Below are positions 15,784 to 22,554 of a stretch of DNA of 31,605 nt, piece after piece. The first letter of the stretch is position 1; the number at the start of each line of letters is the position of its first letter. Made by a program: the position numbers and the translations under genes. The DNA lies in the NCBI GenBank assembly GCA_035763085.1, contig DASUBV010000291.1, forward strand, positions 1 through 31,605. The letters are read 5' to 3'. Under the pieces are notes generated by a model. It did not search any database, was not told the DNA's origin, and saw only the letters and a list, made by a program, of their open reading frames with translations. This stretch comes from DASUBV01 sp035763085 (lineage in GTDB: Bacteria; Actinomycetota; Actinomycetes; Streptosporangiales; Streptosporangiaceae).

Positions 15784-16584
15784 ATGGCACACCCTGACAT
15801 GGCCGAGCTGCTCGACCTCGACGCCGAAGTCCTGCACGAGTACCACCGCGAGGTGCTGACCTGGGTCGCCGCGCAGGCCAGCGGCCGGGCGCGGATCGTC
15901 GACCTGGGCGCCGGCACGGGCACCGCCACTCTCGCGCTGGCCCGGCAACTGCCGGACGCCGAGCTGGTCGCCGTGGACGTCGATCCGGCGATGCTCGAGC
16001 ACATCGAGCGCAAGGCCCGCGAGCGCGGCGTCGCCGGCCGGGTCCGCACCGTCCAGGCCGACCTGGACCAGCCCTGGCCGGCCATCGGCCCGGCCGACCT
16101 GATCTGGGCGGCCAACTCGCTGCACCACGTGGCTGATCCCGGCCAGGCCCTCAGCCGGGCCTTCGCGACGCTGCGGCCCGGCGGCGTGCTGGCCGTCAGC
16201 GAGATGGGCGCGTTTCCGCGGTTCCTCCCCGACGAGGCGGGCGCGGCCCTGGAGGAACGCTGTCATGCGGCGCTCGACGAGGCTCGCGGCGAGGCCGGGA
16301 TGCACATGCACGAAGACTGGGCGGGCCGGCTGGCGAAGGCCGGCTTCACGGCCGGGGAGAAGCGGGACTTCGATATCGTCGTGCCGCCCCCGCTGCCGGC
16401 GGCCGGGGGCCGCTACGCACAGGCATCCCTGCAGCGATGGCTGCACGGACTGGACGGCCGGCTGCCCGCCGCTGACCTCGCGGAGCTGGAAGCCGTTGCT
16501 GCGGCCGTGCGCAGCCGCGACGACCTCACCGTGCGGGCCAGCCGGACCGTGTGGCTGGCCCGGCGCCCCGCGGCCGCGCGCTGA
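15784..16584 (+). CDS. Class I SAM-dependent methyltransferase
   Basis: A 266-residue small-molecule methyltransferase. SAM motif I is VDLGAGTGTATLAL (from residue 39), the acidic end of strand 2 is AVDVDPAMLEHIE, and motif II/III appears as DLIWAANSLHHVADPG and LRPGGVLAVSEMG. The C-terminal half (FLPDEAGAALEERCHAALDE onward) is variable and probably binds the acceptor, which I cannot identify. ATG 15784 was chosen because a -10-like box lies just upstream and MAHPDMAELLDL is a credible start; the frame is open further upstream but runs into the divergent regulator. A large hairpin follows the gene, so it is probably monocistronic. Confidence 0.92.
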   Translation: MAHPDMAELLDLDAEVLHEYHREVLTWVAAQASGRARIVDLGAGTGTATLALARQLPDAELVAVDVDPAMLEHIERKARERGVAGRVRTVQADLDQPWPAIGPADLIWAANSLHHVADPGQALSRAFATLRPGGVLAVSEMGAFPRFLPDEAGAALEERCHAALDEARGEAGMHMHEDWAGRLAKAGFTAGEKRDFDIVVPPPLPAAGGRYAQASLQRWLHGLDGRLPAADLAELEAVAAAVRSRDDLTVRASRTVWLARRPAAAR

Positions 16585-16587
16585 CGT

Positions 16588-16621
16588 GGTAGCGGCGTGA
16601 CGGGCTAGCCGGGCCGCTACC
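16588..16621. terminator. Hairpin between methyltransferase and acetyltransferase
   Basis: GGTAGCGGC (16588-16596) and GCCGCTACC (16613-16621) form a perfect 9-bp stem. The loop holds a smaller palindrome, GGCTAGCC. It begins three bases after the methyltransferase stop and lies between convergent genes, so it may serve both strands. Confidence 0.6.
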
Positions 16622-16656
16622 GCACGCGGCTCCGGCCGCTGGCCCGGCTCAGGTCG

Positions 16657-17211
16657 CTAGCGCCCTTCCCACTCGTGGTCGAGGATGGCGTAGACGAGCT
16701 CGTCGGCCCACTCGCCCTTCATCAGCACGCTGTGCTCGAAGTGCGCCTCCCGGCGCATACCCAGCCGCTCCATCAGCCGCGCCGAGGCCAGGTTGCGGGC
16801 ATCACAGCACCCGGTGACCCGGTGCCAGCCCAGGCCATCGAACGCCAGCGTGAGCATCGCCGCAGCGGCCTCCGAGGCCAGGCCCCGGCCCCCGTAGTCA
16901 GGGTTGAAGATGAACCCCGTCTCGCCCTGCCGGTGCTCGCGGCTCAGCAGCTTCAGCCCGGTCTCCCCGATCACCCGGCCGGCCTCCCGCCATACCACCG
17001 CGAACGTCAGCCAGTCGCCCTCAACGGCCAGCCGGGTCTCCCGGCGCTGCTGCTCGAGCGCGGCCCGGGCCTGCGCCTGATCGCGCGGCTCCCAGTGCAG
17101 ATAGCGGCAGACATCCGGGCGCGACTGGTAGGCATACAGATCATCGAAGTCATCCGGCCCGAACGACCGGAGCGTCAGCCGGGCCGTCTCGATCTGCTCG
17201 GAGGGCACCAC
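16657..17211 (-). CDS. GNAT acetyltransferase, RimJ/RimL-like
   Basis: A 184-residue GNAT-fold N-acetyltransferase. The N-terminus has the RimJ/RimL start IETARLTLRSFGPDDFDDLY, the acetyl-CoA loop region is FNPDYGGRGLASEAAAAML, and the last strand region contains GCCDARNLASARLMERLGM and HFEHSVLMKGEWADELVYAI. These are typical of proteins acetylating N-termini, antibiotics or polyamines; no substrate can be assigned. GTG 17211 is the best start because a TAGCAT box (17224-17219, minus strand) ends seven bases upstream, suggesting leaderless expression; GTG 17208 is the next codon and also possible. It is transcribed alone. Confidence 0.92.
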   Translation of the reverse strand: MVPSEQIETARLTLRSFGPDDFDDLYAYQSRPDVCRYLHWEPRDQAQARAALEQQRRETRLAVEGDWLTFAVVWREAGRVIGETGLKLLSREHRQGETGFIFNPDYGGRGLASEAAAAMLTLAFDGLGWHRVTGCCDARNLASARLMERLGMRREAHFEHSVLMKGEWADELVYAILDHEWEGR

Positions 17212-17218
17212 CCGGGCG

Positions 17219-17224
17219 ATGCTA
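17219..17224 (-). promoter_or_regulatory. Candidate -10 box of the acetyltransferase gene
   Basis: TAGCAT on the minus strand is separated by seven bases from GTG 17211. No Shine-Dalgarno is seen, so the transcript would be leaderless. No clear -35. Confidence 0.35.
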
Positions 17225-17386
17225 GCCGACCGGCCAAGCTCCCATCCACGTCATATCCGGCGGCCCAGTGTCCGCTACCTGCCGGCCTGCCGCTGCTGGC
17301 CTGCCGCGGAACGGCACCCGCGACCGGCCCTGCAGATCGCTGACTGCGGCCCCGGCGGGCCAGGTCAGTGGCTCCGGGACCGGGAG

Positions 17387-17417
17387 CCGGCCGCCCGCGG
17401 GCAGCGCGGGCGGCCGG
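17387..17417 (-). terminator. Strong stem-loop after the oxidoreductase gene
   Basis: Arms CCGGCCGCCCGCG (17387-17399) and CGCGGGCGGCCGG (17405-17417) form a perfect 13-bp stem with a 5-base loop, 11 bases past the stop at 17429. This is the most stable-looking hairpin in the window. No T-run is present. Confidence 0.7.
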
Positions 17418-17428
17418 ACGGTGAGTGG

Positions 17429-18346
17429 TCAGGGCAGGAGCACGTAGCGACCGCGCACCCCGCCCTTGGCCACGGCCCGGTGGGCATCGGCGGCCCGGTC
17501 CAGCGGTATGGCTGCATGCACCCGGGCCGGCAGCTCGCCCGACGCCGTGCGGGCCAGCAGGCCGGCCAGCCGCGGGCCGTCGGGGTGCGTGATCACGACG
17601 CTGACGGTGATCCCGCGCTCTGCGGCTGGCCCGGCGCCCGGCTGGACGCCGACGAAGACCCCGCCGTCGCGGACCAGCGCCAGGCCTCGCTCCTGCAGCA
17701 CCGCACCGTCGGCGACCGCGTCCCAGCCGGGCTCGGCGTGCGCGGTGAACCCGGCGCCGCGGCTGCGGACGAAGTCCTCGTCCTCGGCCCTGGCCAGGCC
17801 CGTCACCTGCCAGCCGCGGTCGTGCGCGACCGAGGTGACGTACCCGCCGACCGCCCCGGCCGCGCCGGTCACCAGCAGCCGGCCGCCGGCGGCAGGGGCA
17901 TCGCCCAGCAGGTCGACGATCTGGGCGGCGGCCAGCGCGTTCAGCGGCACCGTCGACGCCGCGACCAGGTCCACCCCGCCGGGAACCACGGCGACGTCGG
18001 CCGCCGGCACGACGAGCTGCTCGGCGTAGGTGCCGAAGTCGCGGTCGAAGCCGGGCACCAGGCCGGCGACCCGGGTGCCGGCGGCCAGGCCGGCGCCCGG
18101 GCCGGCGGCGATGACGGTGCCGGCGAAGTCCCAGCCCAGGCCGGTGTGCTCGGGCTGGCTGATCAGCCCCCGGCCGTGGAAGAAGCCGCTCGCGACCGCG
18201 AGATCGACGGGGTTGACCGCCGCGGCGCCAACCTCAACCCGGACCTCGCCGGGCCCTGGCTCGGTGACGGGAACGTCGATGATCTCGATCGAGTCCGGTC
18301 CGCCCGGCGTGCGGACGACGGCGGCCCGGAACGTGCTGGCGCTCAT
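17429..18346 (-). CDS. Quinone-oxidoreductase-like MDR enzyme
   Basis: A 305-residue medium-chain dehydrogenase/reductase of the zeta-crystallin/quinone oxidoreductase branch, which lacks structural zinc and uses NADPH. Visible motifs are AAAVNPVDLAVASGFF, LGWDFAGTVIAAGPGAG, the nucleotide-binding VTGAAGAVGGYVTSVAHDRG, and the C-terminal KGGVRGRYVLLP. ATG 18346 was chosen because AGGAG lies about nine bases upstream, inside the earlier ATG at 18361. It is divergent from an HxlR regulator with two palindromes between them. HxlR proteins commonly control such detoxifying reductases in response to quinones or electrophiles, so this gene is the probable target. A strong hairpin ends it. Confidence 0.93.
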   Translation of the reverse strand: MSASTFRAAVVRTPGGPDSIEIIDVPVTEPGPGEVRVEVGAAAVNPVDLAVASGFFHGRGLISQPEHTGLGWDFAGTVIAAGPGAGLAAGTRVAGLVPGFDRDFGTYAEQLVVPAADVAVVPGGVDLVAASTVPLNALAAAQIVDLLGDAPAAGGRLLVTGAAGAVGGYVTSVAHDRGWQVTGLARAEDEDFVRSRGAGFTAHAEPGWDAVADGAVLQERGLALVRDGGVFVGVQPGAGPAAERGITVSVVITHPDGPRLAGLLARTASGELPARVHAAIPLDRAADAHRAVAKGGVRGRYVLLP

Positions 18347-18382
18347 GGAGTCGCTCCTCATGACTTGTATCTGACGGTTGTC

Positions 18383-18404
18383 TTACTCCACGATGGTGGA
18401 GTAA
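18383..18404. promoter_or_regulatory. Palindrome 1 between oxidoreductase and HxlR regulator
   Basis: TTACTCCAC (18383-18391) and GTGGAGTAA (18396-18404) are perfect 9-base arms with a 4-base spacer. Its outer part holds TACT and AGTA, the core halves of several HxlR-family operators. It lies 37-58 bases upstream of ATG 18346 on the leftward side, where it would overlap the -35 region. Confidence 0.7.
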
Positions 18405-18419
18405 CTCTCCAGCGGGAAG

Positions 18420-18439
18420 TACGCACTTCGGAGTGCGTA
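18420..18439. promoter_or_regulatory. Palindrome 2 between oxidoreductase and HxlR regulator
   Basis: TACGCACT (18420-18427) and AGTGCGTA (18432-18439) are perfect 8-base arms with a 4-base spacer. The architecture matches palindrome 1 and the centres are 36 bases apart, but the arm sequence differs. It lies 50-70 bases upstream of the HxlR start at 18490. Confidence 0.65.
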
Positions 18440-18489
18440 TGTCACCGTCCGGTAAGAGCCGGAACGGAAGCGGCAGGAAGGAGCGGCCG

Positions 18490-18930
18490 ATGCCCACGCT
18501 GACGGCGGCCGACAAGCGGGCCCGGGCAAAAGCCGACTATGACGCGTTCCTGGCGAACTGTCCCAGCCGCCAGCTGCTGGACCGCGTTTCCGACAAATGG
18601 GTCGCCCTGATCCTGGCCGCGCTCGGCAGCGGCGGCCCGCAGCAGTCCGGGGACGACTGCGGCGGCGCGGCGGCGATGCGCTACTCCGAGCTGTCCCGCC
18701 GGCTAGCCGGGGTCAGCCAGAAGATGCTCACCCAGACGCTGCGCTCGCTGGAGCGCGACGGCCTGCTGACGCGCACGGTGACGCCGACCGTCCCGGTCAC
18801 GGTCACCTACGAGCTGACCGACCTCGGGCTCTCGCTCCAGCAGATGATGCGCGGCATCAAGATGTGGGCCGAGGCGCACATGGACGAGGTGCTCGCCAGC
18901 CGCGAGGCCTACGACTCCCGCGCCGGCTGA
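18490..18930 (+). CDS. HxlR-family transcriptional regulator
   Basis: A 146-residue winged-helix regulator. The family marks are CPSRQLLDRVSDKWVALIL with the conserved redox-type Cys24, then RYSELSRRLAGVSQKMLTQT, LRSLERDGLLTRTVTPTVPV and YELTDLGLSLQQMM. Between the first helix and the RYSEL helix there is an extra Gly/Ser/Asp-rich stretch (about residues 46-62) that contains a second Cys, Cys57, and is longer than in the usual HxlR proteins. ATG 18490 follows GGAAGGAG; an upstream in-frame ATG at 18433 falls inside palindrome 2 and is unlikely. It is divergent from the MDR oxidoreductase and probably represses it and itself in response to an electrophile. Confidence 0.94.
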   Translation: MPTLTAADKRARAKADYDAFLANCPSRQLLDRVSDKWVALILAALGSGGPQQSGDDCGGAAAMRYSELSRRLAGVSQKMLTQTLRSLERDGLLTRTVTPTVPVTVTYELTDLGLSLQQMMRGIKMWAEAHMDEVLASREAYDSRAG

Positions 18931-18939
18931 CCGGCGGCG

Positions 18940-18980
18940 GCCGGCACGGCCGGGCTACCCGGGCTGATTCGGGTGCCGGC
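18940..18980 (+). terminator. Nested hairpin after the HxlR gene
   Basis: GCCGGCA (18940-18946) and TGCCGGC (18974-18980) form an outer 7-bp stem that encloses a second hairpin, CCGGG and CCCGG around CTA (18950-18962). It starts nine bases after the stop at 18930. Confidence 0.45.
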
Positions 18981-19120
18981 AGCTGGCCGGGGTAGTCCGC
19001 CTTTCCCGCAGTCTGGCACGCTGCCCGGCATCTCGCCGGCGCATCATCGCCCCCGGACCCGGCGGCGACGGGGTCCGGGCGGCCCGGGGCCGTGCGCTGA
19101 GCGACTGCCTGACCTGCAGA

Positions 19121-19126
19121 TATGAT
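19121..19126 (+). promoter_or_regulatory. Candidate -10 box of the PP2C phosphatase gene
   Basis: TATGAT matches the -10 consensus at five of six positions. The -35 region (CTGAGC at 19097-19102, 18 bases upstream) is weak. Transcription would begin about 30 bases before ATG 19162. Confidence 0.4.
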
Positions 19127-19161
19127 GAGGCCTTGACTGTCCGTTACGGCTGGCGCCGCGC

Positions 19162-20316
19162 ATGCGCGTGACCCGGTGGCTTGCCCCGCTGGCAGCACCG
19201 GCCAGCGCGCTGCAGCTGGTGCCCGTGGTCGTGCTGGCCGGCCTGCTCGTGCTGGGCGTTTTCCAGATTCCCGACATCAAGCCCGCGCTGACCGGCATGC
19301 CCGCGCTGGCCGCCGCGTTCAGCCGGCACCCCTGGTATCCGCTGGCCGTGGGCGGGTTCACGCTGATCGTCAGCTACGTGCTCACCGCGGAGGACAGCCA
19401 GGCCCTGGACACCGCTGAGGCTACGGCGACGGCTGTCGCCATCACCGTCGTCTCGGCGCTGGGCGCGCTCGGCGTGGTCATCCGGGAACGCCAGGGCCTG
19501 GCGCTCACCCAGACCCGCATGGTTGCCGAGGCGGTGCAGAGCGTGCTGGCCCGGCCGATCCCGGACCGGATCGGCCCGGTCCGGGCGGCGGTGCACTACA
19601 CCGCCGCGCACGCCTACGCCAAGATCGGCGGCGACCTGTATGAGGTGGTGCAGACCCGGTACGGGGTCCGCGCCGTAGTCGGTGACGTCCAGGGCAAGGG
19701 CCTGGACGCGATCGGCACCGCGGCCGCCCTGCTCGGCGCGTTCCGCGAGGCTGCCCACGAGGAGCCCGGCCTGCCGGAGCTGGCCAGGCGGCTCGCCGAG
19801 CCGCTGGAGCGCGCGCCCGGCGGCGACGGCGAGCGGTTCGTGACGGCCGTGCTGATGGGCATCAGCCCGGACGGCAGCGCCCAGCTCGCCAACTGCGGTC
19901 ATCCCAGCCCGCTGCTGCTGCGCGGCAGCGAGCCGCCGCGCGCCCTGGACCCGGCCAGCCGGGTGCCGCCGCTGGGCATCCTGCCCCCGGACCAGGTCCG
20001 CCCGCCGGTCCTGCCGGTGACGCTGCAGCCCGGCGACCGCGTCCTGCTCTACACCGACGGCGTGATCGAGGCACGGGACCCGGCCGGCGCCTTCTACCCG
20101 CTGACCGAGCGGCTGCCGCGCACGCTGCGCGATGACCCCGGCGAGGCACTGGAGCGACTCAGCGACGACGTCCTGCGGCACGTCGGCAGCCGGCTCGACG
20201 ACGACGCCGCGATGGTGCTGCTGGAGTACGCGCCGCTGCCCGGCGGCCCGGGCGAGCTGGCCACCGCCCGGCCGGGCGCCCCGGCCACGGCCGGGGCGGA
20301 CCGGGCGGGCGGCTGA
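19162..20316 (+). CDS. Membrane-anchored SpoIIE-type PP2C phosphatase
   Basis: A 384-residue serine/threonine phosphatase of the SpoIIE/RsbU class, which dephosphorylates anti-sigma-factor antagonists in partner-switching. Three hydrophobic segments lie at about residues 17-36, 58-75 and 86-107, so the N-terminus is in the membrane. The catalytic domain follows from about residue 120 with the metal-binding Asp motifs GGDLYEV, VVGDVQGKGLDA, LLYTDGVIEAR and DDDAAMVLLEY. The usual PAS, GAF or HAMP sensor is absent. No anti-sigma factor or antagonist gene is adjacent, so the partner is elsewhere. The protein ends with a low-complexity Ala/Gly/Pro tail. The ATG at 19162 lacks a clear Shine-Dalgarno. 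Confidence 0.93.
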   Translation: MRVTRWLAPLAAPASALQLVPVVVLAGLLVLGVFQIPDIKPALTGMPALAAAFSRHPWYPLAVGGFTLIVSYVLTAEDSQALDTAEATATAVAITVVSALGALGVVIRERQGLALTQTRMVAEAVQSVLARPIPDRIGPVRAAVHYTAAHAYAKIGGDLYEVVQTRYGVRAVVGDVQGKGLDAIGTAAALLGAFREAAHEEPGLPELARRLAEPLERAPGGDGERFVTAVLMGISPDGSAQLANCGHPSPLLLRGSEPPRALDPASRVPPLGILPPDQVRPPVLPVTLQPGDRVLLYTDGVIEARDPAGAFYPLTERLPRTLRDDPGEALERLSDDVLRHVGSRLDDDAAMVLLEYAPLPGGPGELATARPGAPATAGADRAGG

Positions 20317-20333
20317 CCGTGCCAGGCACTGCT

Positions 20334-20364
20334 CCCGGCGGGCGGCACCGCGCCGGGCACTTTT
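20334..20364 (+). terminator. Intrinsic terminator after the phosphatase gene
   Basis: CCCGGCG (20334-20340) and CGCCGGG (20351-20357) form a 7-bp GC stem with a 10-base loop, followed by CACTTTT. This is the only hairpin in the window with a T-run, and so the best classical terminator. Confidence 0.65.
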
Positions 20365-20387
20365 CCGGCAGGCGGCTGACCCGCCGG

Positions 20388-21257
20388 TTACTTCTGCCGC
20401 TGGCCGTCAGCCGCGGGACCGGCCAGGAACGCCTCGACGTCGGCGGCGAACTCGGCGTGATGCTGGAACAGGAACCCGTGCGCCGCGTCCGGGTAGATCT
20501 TCAGCCGGGCATCCGGGATCAGGCCCGCGAGCAGGCAGGAGTAGTGCGGCTCGATCATCGGGTCGCTGTCGCCGCTGGCCACCAGCACCGGCAGCGTCAG
20601 GGCGCTCAGCCGCTGCAGCAGCGCGTGATCCGGGATCCCCCACGCGCACACCGCGTCGTACTGCGCCTGCCGGGTCTGCCACGACGTCGCGTGATCGCGG
20701 TCCCGGGTGCGGGCGTTCATCCGCCCCGCGGCCTCCTGCCCGGCCTTCCGGCTGGCAGGCGAGGACGTGAAGAACACGCTCAGGTACTGCTCGGGCCGGG
20801 TCCGCGGCGCGCCGATCGCCCCGATCACCTCCGGCGCCCAGCCGTGCATCCCCGCCGCGCCCTGGGGCGCCGAGGACGCGAGCACCAGCCGCCGGACCAG
20901 CGCGGGCCGGATCAGCGCGATCTCCTGGGCGACGAAGCTGCCGACGGAGAATCCCAGGAGATCGACCTGCCGTGCCTTCAGCGTGTCCAGGAAGGCGATG
21001 GCATCGCGGGCCATCTGCGCCACGGTGTGCGGCGTCCGCCCGCCCGACCCGCCGACGCCGGCGTTGTCGAAGGTCACCACCCGCCGGGCCGCGGCCAGGT
21101 CATCGATCAGCGCCGGATCCCAGTTGTCCAGGTTCCCCCGGAAATGCTGCAGGAGGACAAGCGGCACCTCGCCCTCGCCGGTCTCCCGGTAGGCGTAGTC
21201 AATGCCGTTCTCGGCCCTGACCAGCTTGTTCGGGGATGCTGAGTATGTCTGCGCCAC
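20388..21257 (-). CDS. Alpha/beta-fold hydrolase
   Basis: A 289-residue cytoplasmic alpha/beta hydrolase. The oxyanion-hole segment is LLQHFRGNLDNWDPALID, the strand-4 turn is TFDNAGVGGSGG, the nucleophile elbow is LGFSVGSFVAQEIAL, the acid lies in ASGDSDPMI, and the catalytic His is in YPDAAHGFLFQHH. This form (QHFRGNLDNWDP plus GFSVGS) is common in soil bacteria, where members are often annotated as general esterases or haloperoxidase-like hydrolases. GTG 21257 follows GGGGGAGA. It stands alone, divergent from the sterol-desaturase-family gene. The substrate is not inferable. Confidence 0.92.
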   Translation of the reverse strand: MAQTYSASPNKLVRAENGIDYAYRETGEGEVPLVLLQHFRGNLDNWDPALIDDLAAARRVVTFDNAGVGGSGGRTPHTVAQMARDAIAFLDTLKARQVDLLGFSVGSFVAQEIALIRPALVRRLVLASSAPQGAAGMHGWAPEVIGAIGAPRTRPEQYLSVFFTSSPASRKAGQEAAGRMNARTRDRDHATSWQTRQAQYDAVCAWGIPDHALLQRLSALTLPVLVASGDSDPMIEPHYSCLLAGLIPDARLKIYPDAAHGFLFQHHAEFAADVEAFLAGPAADGQRQK

Positions 21258-21412
21258 GGCTCTCCCCCGTCCCTCGCAACTCCGTCAGGCTGGTTCGTAC
21301 CCGGCCGCGGCACCGGGCGAGCGCGGCCGGCCGGTGGATCCCGGCGGCGGCGGGCCGTAGTCTGCGGTGGGGCCGAGAATCACGCTGAGACCGGACAAAC
21401 CGAGGAGTTCCC

Positions 21413-22459
21413 GTGTCCGCTGCGCGGATCCAGGTACACCGCGGCGCGGCAGGCGGCCTGGCTGACCTGGCCGCAGCCCCCGGCGAGCAGGCCCGGACCC
21501 TGGCCGCCGGGCAGGCCTCGGGCGGCGAGGCGGCCCGGCGCGCCTGGTGGCGGCGGCTGTGCCTGCCCTCGCTGGCCCTGGCCGCGATCACCGCGCTGAT
21601 CGTGTGGGTCGCCGTCGACACGCTGCTCCGGCAGGGCCGCCTCGCCGGCGTGCTGTCGGCGGGGCGGGCCGAGCTGGCCGCCCCGCTGCTGATCGGCCTG
21701 GTGGTCGCGACCGGGATCTGCGAGCGGATCTGGCCCGCTGAGCGCCGGCCGCTGCTGGCCCGCGGCCACGTCCAGGACGTGGCCTTCCTGGCCCTGCACG
21801 CCATCGTCGTGATCCCGCTGATGACCCTGCTGAGCGTCGGCGCGGCGACGCTGCTCGAGCAGCACGTGCCGTGGCTGGAGCTGCGCGCGACGCAGGACTG
21901 GCCGGCCTGGCTGCTGTTCCCGCTGACGATCGTGGCCATGGACGCGGCCAACTGGCTGGCCCACTATGCCGATCACCGGCTCGGCGCCCTGTGGCGCTTC
22001 CACGCCCTGCACCACAGCCAGGAGGAGCTGAGCGTCTTCACCTCCTTCCGCGCCCACCCGCTCATGCACACCACCGGCTTCCTGCTGGCCACGATCCCGG
22101 TCGTGGTGCTGATGCCGGGACGGCCGATCGCCCCGGTGCTGATCACCATCTACATCTGCATCGGCACCCTGCAGCACGCCAACCTGCGGTGGACCTTCGG
22201 CCCGGCCGGCAAGGTGATCGTGAGCCCGGCCTACCACCGGTTCCATCACGCGCCCGACGTCCAGGGCGACAACCTCGGCGTCGTGCTCACCGTCTGGGAC
22301 GTGCTGGCCGGCCGCGCCCGGTTCCCGGACCGGGCCGGCTACGCCGGGCGCACCGGCCTGGCCGGCCGGCCGGTCCCCGTCGAGCAGGACACCGCGGCCC
22401 GGCCGGTGCCGCTGCTGCTCGCCGAGCAGCTCATCGAGCCGTTCCAGGCCCGCGGCTGA
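21413..22459 (+). CDS. Sterol desaturase/fatty acid hydroxylase family protein
   Basis: A 348-residue integral membrane di-iron enzyme of the fatty acid hydroxylase superfamily. About 40 Ala/Gly-rich residues precede the first helix (LALAAITALIVWVAVD). The His-box series is present: NWLAHYADHR, FHALHHSQE, HANLRW and YHRFHHAPD, giving the usual eight His ligands. Such enzymes hydroxylate or desaturate lipids, sterols, hopanoids or carotenoids at the membrane using oxygen. GTG 21413 has GAGGAG a few bases upstream. No lipid-biosynthesis gene is adjacent, so the substrate is open. It is convergent with the GMC oxidoreductase gene. Confidence 0.93.
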   Translation: MSAARIQVHRGAAGGLADLAAAPGEQARTLAAGQASGGEAARRAWWRRLCLPSLALAAITALIVWVAVDTLLRQGRLAGVLSAGRAELAAPLLIGLVVATGICERIWPAERRPLLARGHVQDVAFLALHAIVVIPLMTLLSVGAATLLEQHVPWLELRATQDWPAWLLFPLTIVAMDAANWLAHYADHRLGALWRFHALHHSQEELSVFTSFRAHPLMHTTGFLLATIPVVVLMPGRPIAPVLITIYICIGTLQHANLRWTFGPAGKVIVSPAYHRFHHAPDVQGDNLGVVLTVWDVLAGRARFPDRAGYAGRTGLAGRPVPVEQDTAARPVPLLLAEQLIEPFQARG

Positions 22460-22491
22460 GCCGGCCGGCTCCGCACGGGCCTGGCGGCCCG
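22458..22491 (+). terminator. Hairpins after the desaturase-family gene
   Basis: A perfect 14-base palindrome, GAGCCGGCCGGCTC, overlaps the stop codon at 22457-22459. It is followed by CGGGCC (22476-22481) and GGCCCG (22486-22491), a 6-bp stem with a 4-base loop. This lies between convergent genes. Confidence 0.45.
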
Positions 22492-22554
22492 GATGCCACG
22501 CTGCTGGCCGGCCTGCAGCGCCCGGCCACCCCGAGCACCCGCCTGCCGCGGGCC

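Noticed and set aside
19133..19138. TTGACT as a -35 box for the PP2C gene
   Set aside because: No -10 box lies at suitable spacing before the ATG at 19162; TATGAT just upstream is the better element.
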